A stretch of DNA of 64,000 bases from Nocardioides nitrophenolicus (GTDB lineage Bacteria > Actinomycetota > Actinomycetes > Propionibacteriales > Nocardioidaceae): positions 1-64,000 of the forward strand of contig NZ_JAFBBY010000001.1 in the NCBI RefSeq assembly GCF_016907515.1. Direction: 5' to 3'. Every line of letters begins with the position of its first letter. Position 1 is the stretch's first letter. Below are positions 17,143 to 25,125 of this stretch, in pieces. The notes below the pieces were generated by a model. The model was not told the DNA's origin, ran no database searches, and saw only the letters and a program-made list of their open reading frames with translations. The position numbers and the translations under genes are program-made.

Positions 17143-17979
17143 GTGCAGCTCCGCATCGACCACGTCACCGGCTTCGAGTACGACGGCCTGGTCAGCGCGT
17201 CGTACAACGAGGCCCGGATGACCCCCCAGAGCGCGGCCCGGCAGACCGTCACCCACGCCGGCGTCGAGGTGTCGCCGCACCCCTGGGCGCAGTCCTACCG
17301 CGACTACTGGGGCACCCTGGTCACCGCCTTCGAGGTGCTCGCGCCCCATCGCGAGCTGACCGTGACCGCGACCTCGATGGTCCGCACCGAGCCGCCCGCC
17401 ACGGCGCTCCCGACGACGACCTGGGCCGAGCTGGCCGACGCGCCCGGCGCCGACGTCGCCGAGTTCCTCACCCTCACCGACCGGGTCCGCCCGCCCGCCG
17501 ACCTGGCCGACCTGGCGACCGGGCTGGTCGCCGACGGCGCCGCGCCCCACGAGGTGGCGACCGAGCTGCTCCGGCTGGTGCACGACGAGGTCACCTACCT
17601 GCCGGGCGCGACCGACGTGCACGCCGAGGCCGCCACGGCCTGGCGCCAGCGCAGCGGCGTGTGCCAGGACATCGCCCACCTCGCGCTCGGCGCACTGCGC
17701 GCCGTCGGCATCCCGAGCCGCTACGTCTCGGGCTACCTGCTGCCCAACCCGGACCCGCTCGTCGGCGAGGAGACGCACGGCGAGTCCCACGCCTGGCTGG
17801 AGTGGTGGGCCGACGGCTGGCACGCCTTCGACCCCACCAACGACCTGGTCCCCGGCGAGCGCCACGTGATGGTCGCCGCCGGCCGCGACTACGCCGACGT
17901 CCGCCCACTCAGCGGCATCTACACCGGCGCCGCGACCTCGCGGATGTTCGTCGACGTCCGGATCACCCGGCTGGGGTGA
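17143..17979 (+). CDS. transglutaminase-like cysteine protease family protein
   Basis: 278 residues, homologue of Rv2409c. An N-terminal beta domain (TGFEYDG, about 1-100) precedes the papain-like core with catalytic Cys in QRSGVCQDIAH (near 172), His in GESHAWLEW (near 210) and Asp in FDPTNDL (near 228). Such enzymes hydrolyse or transfer amide bonds. With the upstream ATP-grasp and alpha-E genes it completes a predicted peptide tagging or untagging system. GTG start; purine-rich AGGACAAGGAC precedes it. The 3' end overlaps the convergent cupin gene by 17 bases. Confidence 0.88.
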   Translation: MQLRIDHVTGFEYDGLVSASYNEARMTPQSAARQTVTHAGVEVSPHPWAQSYRDYWGTLVTAFEVLAPHRELTVTATSMVRTEPPATALPTTTWAELADAPGADVAEFLTLTDRVRPPADLADLATGLVADGAAPHEVATELLRLVHDEVTYLPGATDVHAEAATAWRQRSGVCQDIAHLALGALRAVGIPSRYVSGYLLPNPDPLVGEETHGESHAWLEWWADGWHAFDPTNDLVPGERHVMVAAGRDYADVRPLSGIYTGAATSRMFVDVRITRLG

Positions 17980-18898
17980 GCGCGCCGACGCCGGTGCCGA
18001 CGTCCGGGTCGACGGTGAAGCTCGGCCGCGGCCCCTGTCGCTGCCCCGGGTCCAGGACGCCGACCCGGCGACCGACCCGCATCGCCGCCACCTTCGCGGC
18101 CGGGAGCAGGCCGTGCTCCCGGGTCGAGCGGGGCGCCCGGCCCAGCCGGCTGCGCAGGTAGTAGTTGGCGGTCCACAGGTGCTCGCGGCGCACCGACTCC
18201 GCGGTCCAGTGCTCGGTCGACAGCGAGACGTTCAGGCCGCCGACGTTCTCCACCCGGTGCGGGCTGTTCTGCGGCCACCAGGCCACCTGTCCGGGCTCCA
18301 GGTCGAGCACCGCCGCCTGGTCGTCGTACCCGAGCTCGAAGGGCAGCTCCTCCTCGGTCTCGCCGGCGACCAGGCGCTCGAGGTTCTCGTCGCTCACGAA
18401 GCGCGAGGCCCGCGGGTAGACATAGGCGCGCTTGCGCCCGCGCAGGTGCCAGAGCAGGTTCGGCTGGTTGTCGGCGTGGTAGTAGACCATCGCCGTCGGC
18501 GACGACAGCAGCAGCGTGGCGGAGGTCCGCAGCGGCGCGAAGCCCGGCACGAGCGCCCGGATCTCGGCGTACAGGTCCGCCACGAGGCCCGCGATCTCGG
18601 GGTCGTGCCGGTCGACGCCGACCAGGTTGAGCCACAGGTGGCCGCGGGAGACCACCTCGAGCAGCTCCTTGCCCGGCAGGTCGGTCTCGGCGCCGCGCCG
18701 CCACTCGTCGGGCCGGGTCGGGTCGGCACCCATCGTGTAGGGGTGGACGACCGAGCGCGGCAGCCGGTCGAGCAGGTCGGCGAGGGCGTCGTCGGTGAAC
18801 GCCGGCTGCTCGTGCAGCCGGTGCGCGGCGAGGTGGGGGCGGGCGCCGAAGGCGGCGATGTCGTCGAAGGCCCAGGGCAGCAGGGAGGAGTCGGTCAC
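17963..18898 (-). CDS. JmjC-like cupin (cupin_8 family) protein
   Basis: 311 residues. The double-stranded beta-helix metal site is visible as YYHADNQPNLLWHL (His-x-Asp, near 141) with the distal His in NSPHRVEN (near 214). WWPQ and the RGRKRAYVYP segment are typical of Fe(II)/2-oxoglutarate JmjC-type hydroxylases. It probably hydroxylates a protein, peptide or small molecule. Its gene overlaps the end of the transglutaminase gene tail to tail, so a functional link is possible but not shown. A GTG start is used. The C-terminal 60 residues are basic and proline-rich. Confidence 0.75.
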   Translation of the reverse strand: MTDSSLLPWAFDDIAAFGARPHLAAHRLHEQPAFTDDALADLLDRLPRSVVHPYTMGADPTRPDEWRRGAETDLPGKELLEVVSRGHLWLNLVGVDRHDPEIAGLVADLYAEIRALVPGFAPLRTSATLLLSSPTAMVYYHADNQPNLLWHLRGRKRAYVYPRASRFVSDENLERLVAGETEEELPFELGYDDQAAVLDLEPGQVAWWPQNSPHRVENVGGLNVSLSTEHWTAESVRREHLWTANYYLRSRLGRAPRSTREHGLLPAAKVAAMRVGRRVGVLDPGQRQGPRPSFTVDPDVGTGVGALTPAG

Positions 18899-18935
18899 GC
18901 CGTACTGGTGCGCCCGGGACGGTGAAAAGATCCCG

Positions 18936-20042
18936 TCAGATCCCGGCGATACCGTCCAGCTTCTTCACCGTCGCCTCGAACTCGGCGACCAGGTCCGCCA
19001 CGACCTCGGCGACCGGGCGCACCTCGTTCATCCGCCCGACGATCTGCCCGATCGGCATCGAGATGACGTCGGGGTCGCCGGAGGCGTTGATCCGGTTGTG
19101 GGCGTCGGCGACGAGCAGGTTCTGCAGGGGCATGGGCAGCGGCGCGGGAGCACCCTCCTCGCTCCAGGCCTCGGTCCACTTCGTCTTGAGCAGGCGGGCC
19201 GGCTTGCCGGTGTAGATCCGGGTGCGCACGGTGTCGGAGGAGGTGGCCCGCAGGAAGGCGGTCTCCCAGCCCTTGTTGCCGGCCAGGTTGCGGTACTCCT
19301 CGGTGCCGAGCCAGATCGAGCCGGTCCACACGCCCTGCGCGCCGAGCGCGAGCGAGGCCGCGATCTGCCGTCCGGAGCCGATGCCGCCGGCGCCGAGCAC
19401 CGGGACGTCGGGACCCACGGCGTCCACGATGTCGGGGGTGAGCACCATGCTGGCGATCTCGCCGGTGTGGCCGCCGGCCTCGTAGCCCTGGGCGATGATG
19501 ATGTCGACGCCGTTGGCGACGTGGCTCAGCGCGTGCTTGGGCGCGCCGGCGAGCGCGGCGACCTTGAGGCCGGCCTCGTGGCACTGCTCGATGACGTCGA
19601 CCGGCGGCGAGCCCAGCGCGTTGGCGATCAGGACCGGGCGGTGCTGCAGGGCGACGTCGACGTGGGAGCGCGCGACGGAGTGGAGCCAGCCGAGGACGCC
19701 CTCGCGGCCCTCGCCCTCGGGCAGCGGCGGCACGCCGAGCTTGAGCAGGGTCTCGTCGACGAACTTCCGGTGGTCCTCCGGGATGTACGTCGACAGGTCG
19801 GCCGAGGTCCCCTCGGTGGGGATCTTCATCGGCATGACCACGTCGACGCCGTACGGCTTGCCGTCGGTGTTCTCGTCCATCCAGGTGAGCACCCGGTCGA
19901 GCTCGTCGGTGTCGTTGAACCGCACGCAGCCCAGGACGCCGAGGCCGCCGGCGCGCGACACGGCGGCCGCGACGTGCTCGGAGGGGGTGAAGGCGAAGAT
20001 CGGGTACTCGATGCCGAAGGCATCGCACAGGGCGGTGTGCAT
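18936..20042 (-). CDS. nitronate monooxygenase-like FMN protein
   Basis: 368-residue TIM-barrel flavoprotein of the 2-nitropropane dioxygenase family. Marks are IFAFTPSEHVAAAVSRAGGLGVLG at the start (quoted in two parts by position 15-38), AQGYEAGGHTGEIASM with the catalytic-type GGHTG, and GAGGIGSGRQIAASLALGAQGV for FMN phosphate. The N-terminus resembles Rv1533 more than IpdC (Rv3553), so a nitronate or enoyl/carbonyl redox role remains open. Its ATG shares the last base of the fadD19 stop (TGATG), placing it in the sterol operon under the operator at 21688. A steroid substrate is therefore plausible. Confidence 0.78.
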   Translation of the reverse strand: MHTALCDAFGIEYPIFAFTPSEHVAAAVSRAGGLGVLGCVRFNDTDELDRVLTWMDENTDGKPYGVDVVMPMKIPTEGTSADLSTYIPEDHRKFVDETLLKLGVPPLPEGEGREGVLGWLHSVARSHVDVALQHRPVLIANALGSPPVDVIEQCHEAGLKVAALAGAPKHALSHVANGVDIIIAQGYEAGGHTGEIASMVLTPDIVDAVGPDVPVLGAGGIGSGRQIAASLALGAQGVWTGSIWLGTEEYRNLAGNKGWETAFLRATSSDTVRTRIYTGKPARLLKTKWTEAWSEEGAPAPLPMPLQNLLVADAHNRINASGDPDVISMPIGQIVGRMNEVRPVAEVVADLVAEFEATVKKLDGIAGI

Positions 20043-21676
20043 CAGGCGTTCGCTCCTTCGTTCTGGGTGCGGGAGGCGAGGGCGAGCTCCTTGGCCCGGG
20101 GGTACTGCGCCTTCCCGGTGGCGTTGCGCGGGATCTCCGGGACGATCGTCAGCGCGCGGGGCAGCTTGTAGCCGGACAGGTGGGCGCGCAGGAAGGTGCG
20201 CAGCTCCTCCAGCTCGAGCTCGTGACCGGGACGCAGCTCGACGACGGCGGCGACGCTCTGGCCGTACTTGTCGTCGGGCAGGCCGACCACGAGCACGTCG
20301 TAGACGCCCGGGTGGGCCTTGATCGCCTGCTCGACCTCCTCCGGGTAGACCTTCTCGCCGCCGGTGTTGATGCAGTTGGAGCCGCGGCCGAGCAGCGTGA
20401 TCCGGTTGCCCTCCTCGATCCGGGCGTTGTCGCCGGGGATCGAGTAGCGCACGCCGTCGATCTCGATGAAGGTCTTCGCCGACTTCTCGGGGTCCTTGTA
20501 GTAGCCGACCGGGACGTTGCCGGCGCGCGCGGTGCGGCCGATCTTGCCGACGTCCGTGGCCGGGTCGAGGGGGCGGTTGTCGTCGCCCAGGATCACGGTG
20601 GTCGGCGGGATCGAGACGACCGGGCCGTCGGTCGACAGCGCGCTCGCGTCCTGCAGGCCGGTGCCCTGGAAGCCGGTCTCCGAGGAGCCGACGGAGTCGG
20701 TGAAGACCGCGTTGGGGAACGCCTTCATCCAGCGCTCCTTGACGGACTTGGAGAAGATCGCGGCGCTGGAGGCGATGGCGAACAGGGTCTGGCCGTCGTA
20801 GCCACCGGCCTCGTAGGCGTCGATCAGCGGGACCGCCATCGCGTCGCCGGTCATGAACATCATCTGCACGCCGTGCTTGTCGACCAGCTCCCAGGTGCGC
20901 ACCGGGTCGAACTTGGGCTCCAGGATGGTGACCTGGCCGGCGAACAGGTGCATGAGCAGCGAGGCCTGCGCGCCGCCGTGCATGAGCGGGCTGAGCGGCA
21001 GGGTGACCAGGCTGTCCTGGAGCGCCTTCTTGGACTGGTCGTACTCCTCGAGCGGCTCGGAGGTCATGAAGTCGATGCCGCCGCCGAGCACCCGCCAGAA
21101 GTCCTCGTGGCGCCACATCACGCCCTTGGGGAAGCCGGTGGTGCCGCCGGTGTAGATGATGTGGATGTCGTCGGGGCTGCGCTCGCCGAAGTCGCGGGCG
21201 TCGGACTGCCCGGCCAGCGCCTCCGCCAGCGTGACCCCGCCGAACGACGACAGGTCGCTCGCGTCGTCGGGCTCCAGCGGGTTGGGCACGGCGATGATCG
21301 TCCGCAGGTCCGGGAACTTCGGCGCCACCTCGGCGACGAGGGGCGCGTAGACCCGGTCGTGCACCAGGCCGACCAGGTCGGCGTTGTCGAAGAGGTACTC
21401 CAACTCGCCCGCGACGTAGCGGTAGTTGACGTTGATCGCGACCGCGCGCACCTTCAGGATGCCGATCAGGGCGATCACGTGCTCGATGCTGTTCTTCGCG
21501 TAGAGGCCGACGTGGTCGCCCGCCCCGATGCCCTGCGCCTGCAGGTAGTGCGCCAGCCGGTTGGCCTCGGCCTCCAGCTCGGCGAAGGAGATGACGTCGT
21601 CACCCACCTGCACGGCGGGCTTGTCGGGAACGGCGTCGACAGCGTGTTCGAAGAGATCGGCGATGTTCAGGGCCAC
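20042..21676 (-). CDS. fadD19: sterol side-chain acyl-CoA synthetase, FadD19-like
   Basis: 544-residue ANL ligase closely resembling mycobacterial FadD19: NIADLFEHAVDAVPDKPA, HIIYTGGTTGFPKGVMWRHED (P-loop near 180), TDSVGSSETGF, YYKDPEKSAKTF, LGRGSNCINTGGEKVYPEEVE. FadD19 converts C26/C27-oxidised cholestenone-type acids to CoA esters and is needed for branched plant-sterol side chains. It is divergent from echA19, as fadD19/echA19 are in M. tuberculosis. The GTG start lies 7 bases after TACTGT (complement of 21684-21689), a leaderless arrangement overlapped by the KstR-type operator. Confidence 0.9.
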   Translation of the reverse strand: MALNIADLFEHAVDAVPDKPAVQVGDDVISFAELEAEANRLAHYLQAQGIGAGDHVGLYAKNSIEHVIALIGILKVRAVAINVNYRYVAGELEYLFDNADLVGLVHDRVYAPLVAEVAPKFPDLRTIIAVPNPLEPDDASDLSSFGGVTLAEALAGQSDARDFGERSPDDIHIIYTGGTTGFPKGVMWRHEDFWRVLGGGIDFMTSEPLEEYDQSKKALQDSLVTLPLSPLMHGGAQASLLMHLFAGQVTILEPKFDPVRTWELVDKHGVQMMFMTGDAMAVPLIDAYEAGGYDGQTLFAIASSAAIFSKSVKERWMKAFPNAVFTDSVGSSETGFQGTGLQDASALSTDGPVVSIPPTTVILGDDNRPLDPATDVGKIGRTARAGNVPVGYYKDPEKSAKTFIEIDGVRYSIPGDNARIEEGNRITLLGRGSNCINTGGEKVYPEEVEQAIKAHPGVYDVLVVGLPDDKYGQSVAAVVELRPGHELELEELRTFLRAHLSGYKLPRALTIVPEIPRNATGKAQYPRAKELALASRTQNEGANA

Positions 21677-21687
21677 GAGGGCGACAG

Positions 21688-21701
21688 TAGAACACGTTTC
21701 A
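21688..21701. promoter_or_regulatory. KstR-type operator between fadD19 and echA19
   Basis: TAGAACACGTTTCA fits TNNAACNNGTTNNA. It overlaps the fadD19 -10 (TACTGT on the minus strand) and lies 9 bases before the echA19 -10 (TAGCGT at 21711-21716, 7 bases before ATG). Confidence 0.8.
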
Positions 21702-21723
21702 CTTTTTCGCTAGCGTTGTTCAC

Positions 21724-22506
21724 ATGACTGATTGCCTCGTCGAGCAGGACGGCCACAAGCTGGTCGTCACGATGAACCGGCCGGAGCGCCGCAACGCGCT
21801 GTCGAGCGAGATGCTGCGGATCATGGAGGCCGCGTGGGACCGGGTCAACGAGGACCCCGAGATCCGGGTCTGCATCCTCACCGGCGCGGGCGGCTACTTC
21901 TGCGCCGGCATGGACCTCAAGGCCGCCGACGACAAGCCGCCGTCGGAGAGCTTCGAGTCCGGCGCCTACGACCCGACGACGATCAAGGGCCTGCTCAAGG
22001 GCTTCCGGCTCACCAAGCCGCTCATCGCCGCGGTCGAAGGGCCCGCCATCGCCGGTGGCACCGAGATCCTGCAGGGGACCGACATCCGCGTCGCCGGTGA
22101 GTCCGCCAAGTTCGGCGTCGCCGAGGCGCGCTGGTCGCTGTACCCGCTGGGCGGCTCCGCGGTGCGGCTGCCCCGCCAGATCCCCTACACCGTGGCGGCC
22201 GAGCTGCTGCTCACCGGCCGCACCCTCGGCGCGGCCGAGGCCAAGGAGTTGGGCCTGATCGGCCATGTCGTCCCCGACGGCGAGGCGCTCGCGAAGGCGC
22301 ACGAGATCGCCGACCGGATCGCGGCCAACGGCCCGCTCGCGGTCCAGGCGATCCTGAAGACCATGCGCGACTCCGAGGGCAAGCACGAGGAGGAGTGCTG
22401 GGCCGACGACGCCAGGATCGGCGCGGCGGTGTTCTCCTCCGAGGACGCCAAGGAGGGCCCGCGGGCGTTCCTGGAGAAGCGGGCCCCGGAGTTCAGGGGG
22501 CGGTGA
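21724..22506 (+). CDS. echA19: enoyl-CoA hydratase, EchA19-like
   Basis: 260-residue crotonase-fold hydratase. Oxyanion-hole residues are in [14 protein letters not shown] (near 55-68) and [16 protein letters not shown] (near 105-120). The catalytic glutamates lie in the GTEIL and [10 protein letters not shown] segments. It hydrates the 22,23-enoyl-CoA of the sterol side chain in mycobacteria. It shares a control region with fadD19, which matches the mycobacterial arrangement. The last 14 bases overlap the convergent HAD gene. Confidence 0.87.
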   Translation: MTDCLVEQDGHKLVVTMNRPERRNALSSEMLRIMEAAWDRVNEDPEIRVCILTGAGGYFCAGMDLKAADDKPPSESFESGAYDPTTIKGLLKGFRLTKPLIAAVEGPAIAGGTEILQGTDIRVAGESAKFGVAEARWSLYPLGGSAVRLPRQIPYTVAAELLLTGRTLGAAEAKELGLIGHVVPDGEALAKAHEIADRIAANGPLAVQAILKTMRDSEGKHEEECWADDARIGAAVFSSEDAKEGPRAFLEKRAPEFRGR

Positions 22507-23128
22507 CCCCTCCGCCGCGCGCCGCCAGGTGGGCGTCGAGCCAGGCCGGGAACTCCTCGAGCCCCGCCAGCACGACGTCGGTGCCGGCGGCGCGCAGCTC
22601 GTCGGCGGTGCTGCCGCCGGTGAGCACCGAGACGCTCGTGACGCCGGCGGCCCGGGCGCCCTCCACGTCGTGGACGTGGTCGCCGACGTAGACCGACGCG
22701 CCCTCGCGGCGCAGCACTTCGGCCTTGCCGACGCCCCAGACCCAGCCCTCGAGCACGTCGACGTCGAGGCCGGTGTGGTCGAGGTGGAGCTGGGCGTTCG
22801 GGGCGTACTTGCCCGTGACCACGACGACCCGGCCGCCGTGGCGTCGTACGGCGGCGATGGCGTCGTGCGCACCCGGCAGCACCGGCACGCTCGCGATCGC
22901 GTGCTCCGGGTAGAGCGCCCGGAATCGGTCACCGGCCGCCGGGATCGCCTCGGCGGGCAGGTACGGGGCCAGCAGGAGGTCGAGGGGCGGCCCGAGCCGG
23001 GTCACCAGCTCGTCGACCGGGAACTCCACGCCGAGCTCGGTGCCCAGCGCGACGAGCACGTCGCGGAACCCGGGCGCGGTGTCGATGAGGGTCAGGTCGA
23101 GGTCGAACCCGATGACGAGATCCGGCAT
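22493..23128 (-). CDS. HAD-superfamily phosphatase
   Basis: 211 residues. HAD motif I is [10 protein letters not shown] (residues 7-16, with nucleophile Asp), followed by an alpha-helical cap, motif II VVVTGK, and motif [20 protein letters not shown]. It probably dephosphorylates a small phosphomonoester, as phosphoglycolate-phosphatase-like HADs do; the substrate is unknown. The ATG at 23128 is preferred over the in-frame GTG at 23137 because TAGCGT (complement of 23136-23141) sits 7 bases before it. Confidence 0.85.
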   Translation of the reverse strand: MPDLVIGFDLDLTLIDTAPGFRDVLVALGTELGVEFPVDELVTRLGPPLDLLLAPYLPAEAIPAAGDRFRALYPEHAIASVPVLPGAHDAIAAVRRHGGRVVVVTGKYAPNAQLHLDHTGLDVDVLEGWVWGVGKAEVLRREGASVYVGDHVHDVEGARAAGVTSVSVLTGGSTADELRAAGTDVVLAGLEEFPAWLDAHLAARGGGVTAP

Positions 23129-23171
23129 GAGGCGCACGCTATCCGCCGAGGCGTGGGCGCCCGGCGGGTGC

Positions 23172-23645
23172 CTAGCGTCCGGTACGCCGGCCCGCCCAGC
23201 GCAGCGGGTTGGCCGGGTCGGTGCCGCGCCGGCACAGGCCGACCTGGTAGGACAGCGTGCCGTCCTTGACCTTGCGCTTCTTGGCGACCAGCTTGCCGCC
23301 GACCTCGATCCGGTAGGTCGTGCCGTCGGGCTGGGTGCCGGCGAAGACGCTGCCGAACCGGCCGCTCTTCTTGACCTTCATGGTCGGCATGGTCTGCTGG
23401 ATCAGTCGCACGTCGAGTCCGCAGACCACGTTCATGGTGACCAGCCAGCCCTTCACCTTGCGGCCGTTCTTGGCGACCTGGAACCGGATCTCGAGCCGGT
23501 CCAGGCCGTTGGGCTCGGTCGGCGTCTCCGCGGCGGTGTAACTGCCGTCGGGCTCGGCCGCCGCCTGGGCCGGCGTGGGCGAGGCGGTGAACAGGACGGC
23601 GAGGGCCACGAATGCCACGGCGAGTGCCCGAGAGAGTCGACGCAT
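23172..23645 (-). CDS. secreted protein of unknown function
   Basis: 157 residues. Signal peptide at about 1-29 (MRRLSRALAVAFVALAVLF, then AQAA cleavage context). The mature part is beta-rich and lysine-rich, with two cysteines (VVCGL, GLCRRG) likely to form a disulfide across it. The pattern KNGRKVKGWLVTMNV/KKSGRFGS/GGKLVAKKRKVKDG suggests a small all-beta domain. No family recognised. TATCAT (complement of 23653-23658) lies 7 bases before the ATG, a leaderless start; an upstream in-frame ATG at 23654 is less well placed. Confidence 0.75.
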   Translation of the reverse strand: MRRLSRALAVAFVALAVLFTASPTPAQAAAEPDGSYTAAETPTEPNGLDRLEIRFQVAKNGRKVKGWLVTMNVVCGLDVRLIQQTMPTMKVKKSGRFGSVFAGTQPDGTTYRIEVGGKLVAKKRKVKDGTLSYQVGLCRRGTDPANPLRWAGRRTGR

Positions 23646-23672
23646 GGCGAGCATGATACGGGCCGCCTCCGC

Positions 23673-25124
23673 CTACATCGGGGCGTCCACCAGGTCCACT
23701 CCCACGATCTGCTTGCCCGCGTAGAACTCCAGGACGTCGGCGTCGCCGTGGCCGCCCAGTCCGCTGTCGCCGAAGAAGCTCTGTGCCGAGTCGGCGCACA
23801 TGTCGAGCAGGCTGGTGCCGTTGACCTTGACCTCCCCCGCCTCGAGGTGGCCACCGACCGCGATCGCCCGCTCGACGTCGCCGGCGAAGACGTAGCCGGC
23901 CAGGCCGTGGGGTCCGGCGTTCGACCGCACGAGGGCGTCCTCGACCGTCGTGAACGGCTCGACCGCGATCATCGGGCCGAACACCTCGCCCGGCAGGTCG
24001 ACCGGACCGGACGAGGAGACGACGGTCGGAGCGAGGAACCAGCCACCACCGGGCACGTCGGTCCGGTGCGCCGCGCTCGCGCCCGCCGCGACCAGGTGTG
24101 CGCGCTGGGCCTCGAGGTCGTCGCGGCGCTGGCGGAACGCCATCGGCCCCACCTCGGTGTCGGCGTCGAGGGCCGAGCCGACCCGGGTCCGCCGGAGCCG
24201 CTCGGCCAGGCCGGCGACCAGGTCGGCGTACACCGCGCGGTCCGCGAGCACCCGGCGCGGCGCCTCGCACCACTGCCCGTTGAGCTTGGTCATGCCCGCG
24301 GCCAGGTCCTCGACCGTGGCCGCGAGATCGGCGTCGGCCAGCACGATCGCCGGGTTGTTGGAGCCCAGCTCGAGGCGCAGCCGGGTCAGGTTCGGCGCAC
24401 TGGCCTGGGCGATCAGCCGGCCGGTGGCCGTCGACCCGGTCATCGAGATCGCCTTGACCCGGGGGTCGGCGCAGATCTGCTGACCGACCTCGCCCCCGCC
24501 GAGCACCAGCGCGAAGACGCCGGACGGCAGCCCGGCCTCCGCCGCCGCGGCCGCGAGGAGCTGGGCGCTCCACGGCGACGCCGGCGAGGGCTTGAGCACC
24601 ACCGGGGCACCGGCGAGGAGCGCGTAGGCCATCTTCTTGACGGCCACCGCGGCCGGGGCGTTCCACGGCGCGATCAGGGCGGTCGGGCCCCACGGCACCC
24701 GGCGCAGCCGCACCGGCCCCTGGTCGGCCGCGAGCTCGGCCGACTCGCCGCGCCGCTCGGCCAGCGCGATCGCACCGCGGACGGTGCCGGCCAGGCTGGA
24801 CGCGAACAGCGTGGTCTCCCGCAGCGTGACGCCACTGTTGAGGGAGTCCAGCTCGGCGATCGTCGTCTGCTGCTCGTCGACGAGGTCCGCGAAGCGGTGC
24901 AGCAGCGCGGCCCGGCCGGCCAGGCCCAGGTCGCGCCAGGTGCCGGCGCTGTGCGCGGACCAGGCCCCGGCCAGGGCCCGTTCGACCTGGGCGGGCGAGG
25001 AGGCCCGGTTGCCTTGCAGGACCGTGCCCGTGTTGGGGTCGTGCAGCGCGTCGTCGAGCTCGAGGTCCGAGGCCTCCGGCGTCCCGTCGATCCAGGTCCG
25101 GAGCTCGGGTGGGGTGAAGGTCAC
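23673..25124 (-). CDS. aldehyde dehydrogenase of the gamma-glutamylation island
   Basis: 483-residue NAD(P)-dependent aldehyde dehydrogenase. The catalytic base is Glu in LELGSNNP (near 232) and the nucleophile is Cys in LNGQWCEAPRR (near 267). APWNAP and KPSPASP are nucleotide-site motifs, and VFGPM and GPHGLAGYVFAG are conserved C-terminal blocks. In a PuuC-like role it would oxidise a gamma-glutamylated amino-aldehyde to the acid. The GTG start comes one base after the ligase stop codon (TGA-C-GTG), so it is the fourth gene of a coupled operon. Confidence 0.85.
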   Translation of the reverse strand: MTFTPPELRTWIDGTPEASDLELDDALHDPNTGTVLQGNRASSPAQVERALAGAWSAHSAGTWRDLGLAGRAALLHRFADLVDEQQTTIAELDSLNSGVTLRETTLFASSLAGTVRGAIALAERRGESAELAADQGPVRLRRVPWGPTALIAPWNAPAAVAVKKMAYALLAGAPVVLKPSPASPWSAQLLAAAAAEAGLPSGVFALVLGGGEVGQQICADPRVKAISMTGSTATGRLIAQASAPNLTRLRLELGSNNPAIVLADADLAATVEDLAAGMTKLNGQWCEAPRRVLADRAVYADLVAGLAERLRRTRVGSALDADTEVGPMAFRQRRDDLEAQRAHLVAAGASAAHRTDVPGGGWFLAPTVVSSSGPVDLPGEVFGPMIAVEPFTTVEDALVRSNAGPHGLAGYVFAGDVERAIAVGGHLEAGEVKVNGTSLLDMCADSAQSFFGDSGLGGHGDADVLEFYAGKQIVGVDLVDAPM

Positions 25125-25125
25125 G

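Noticed and set aside
18936..20042. Naming the flavoprotein IpdC because it sits in a sterol operon.
   Set aside because: Its N-terminus and central blocks resemble Rv1533-type nitronate monooxygenases more than IpdC (Rv3553).
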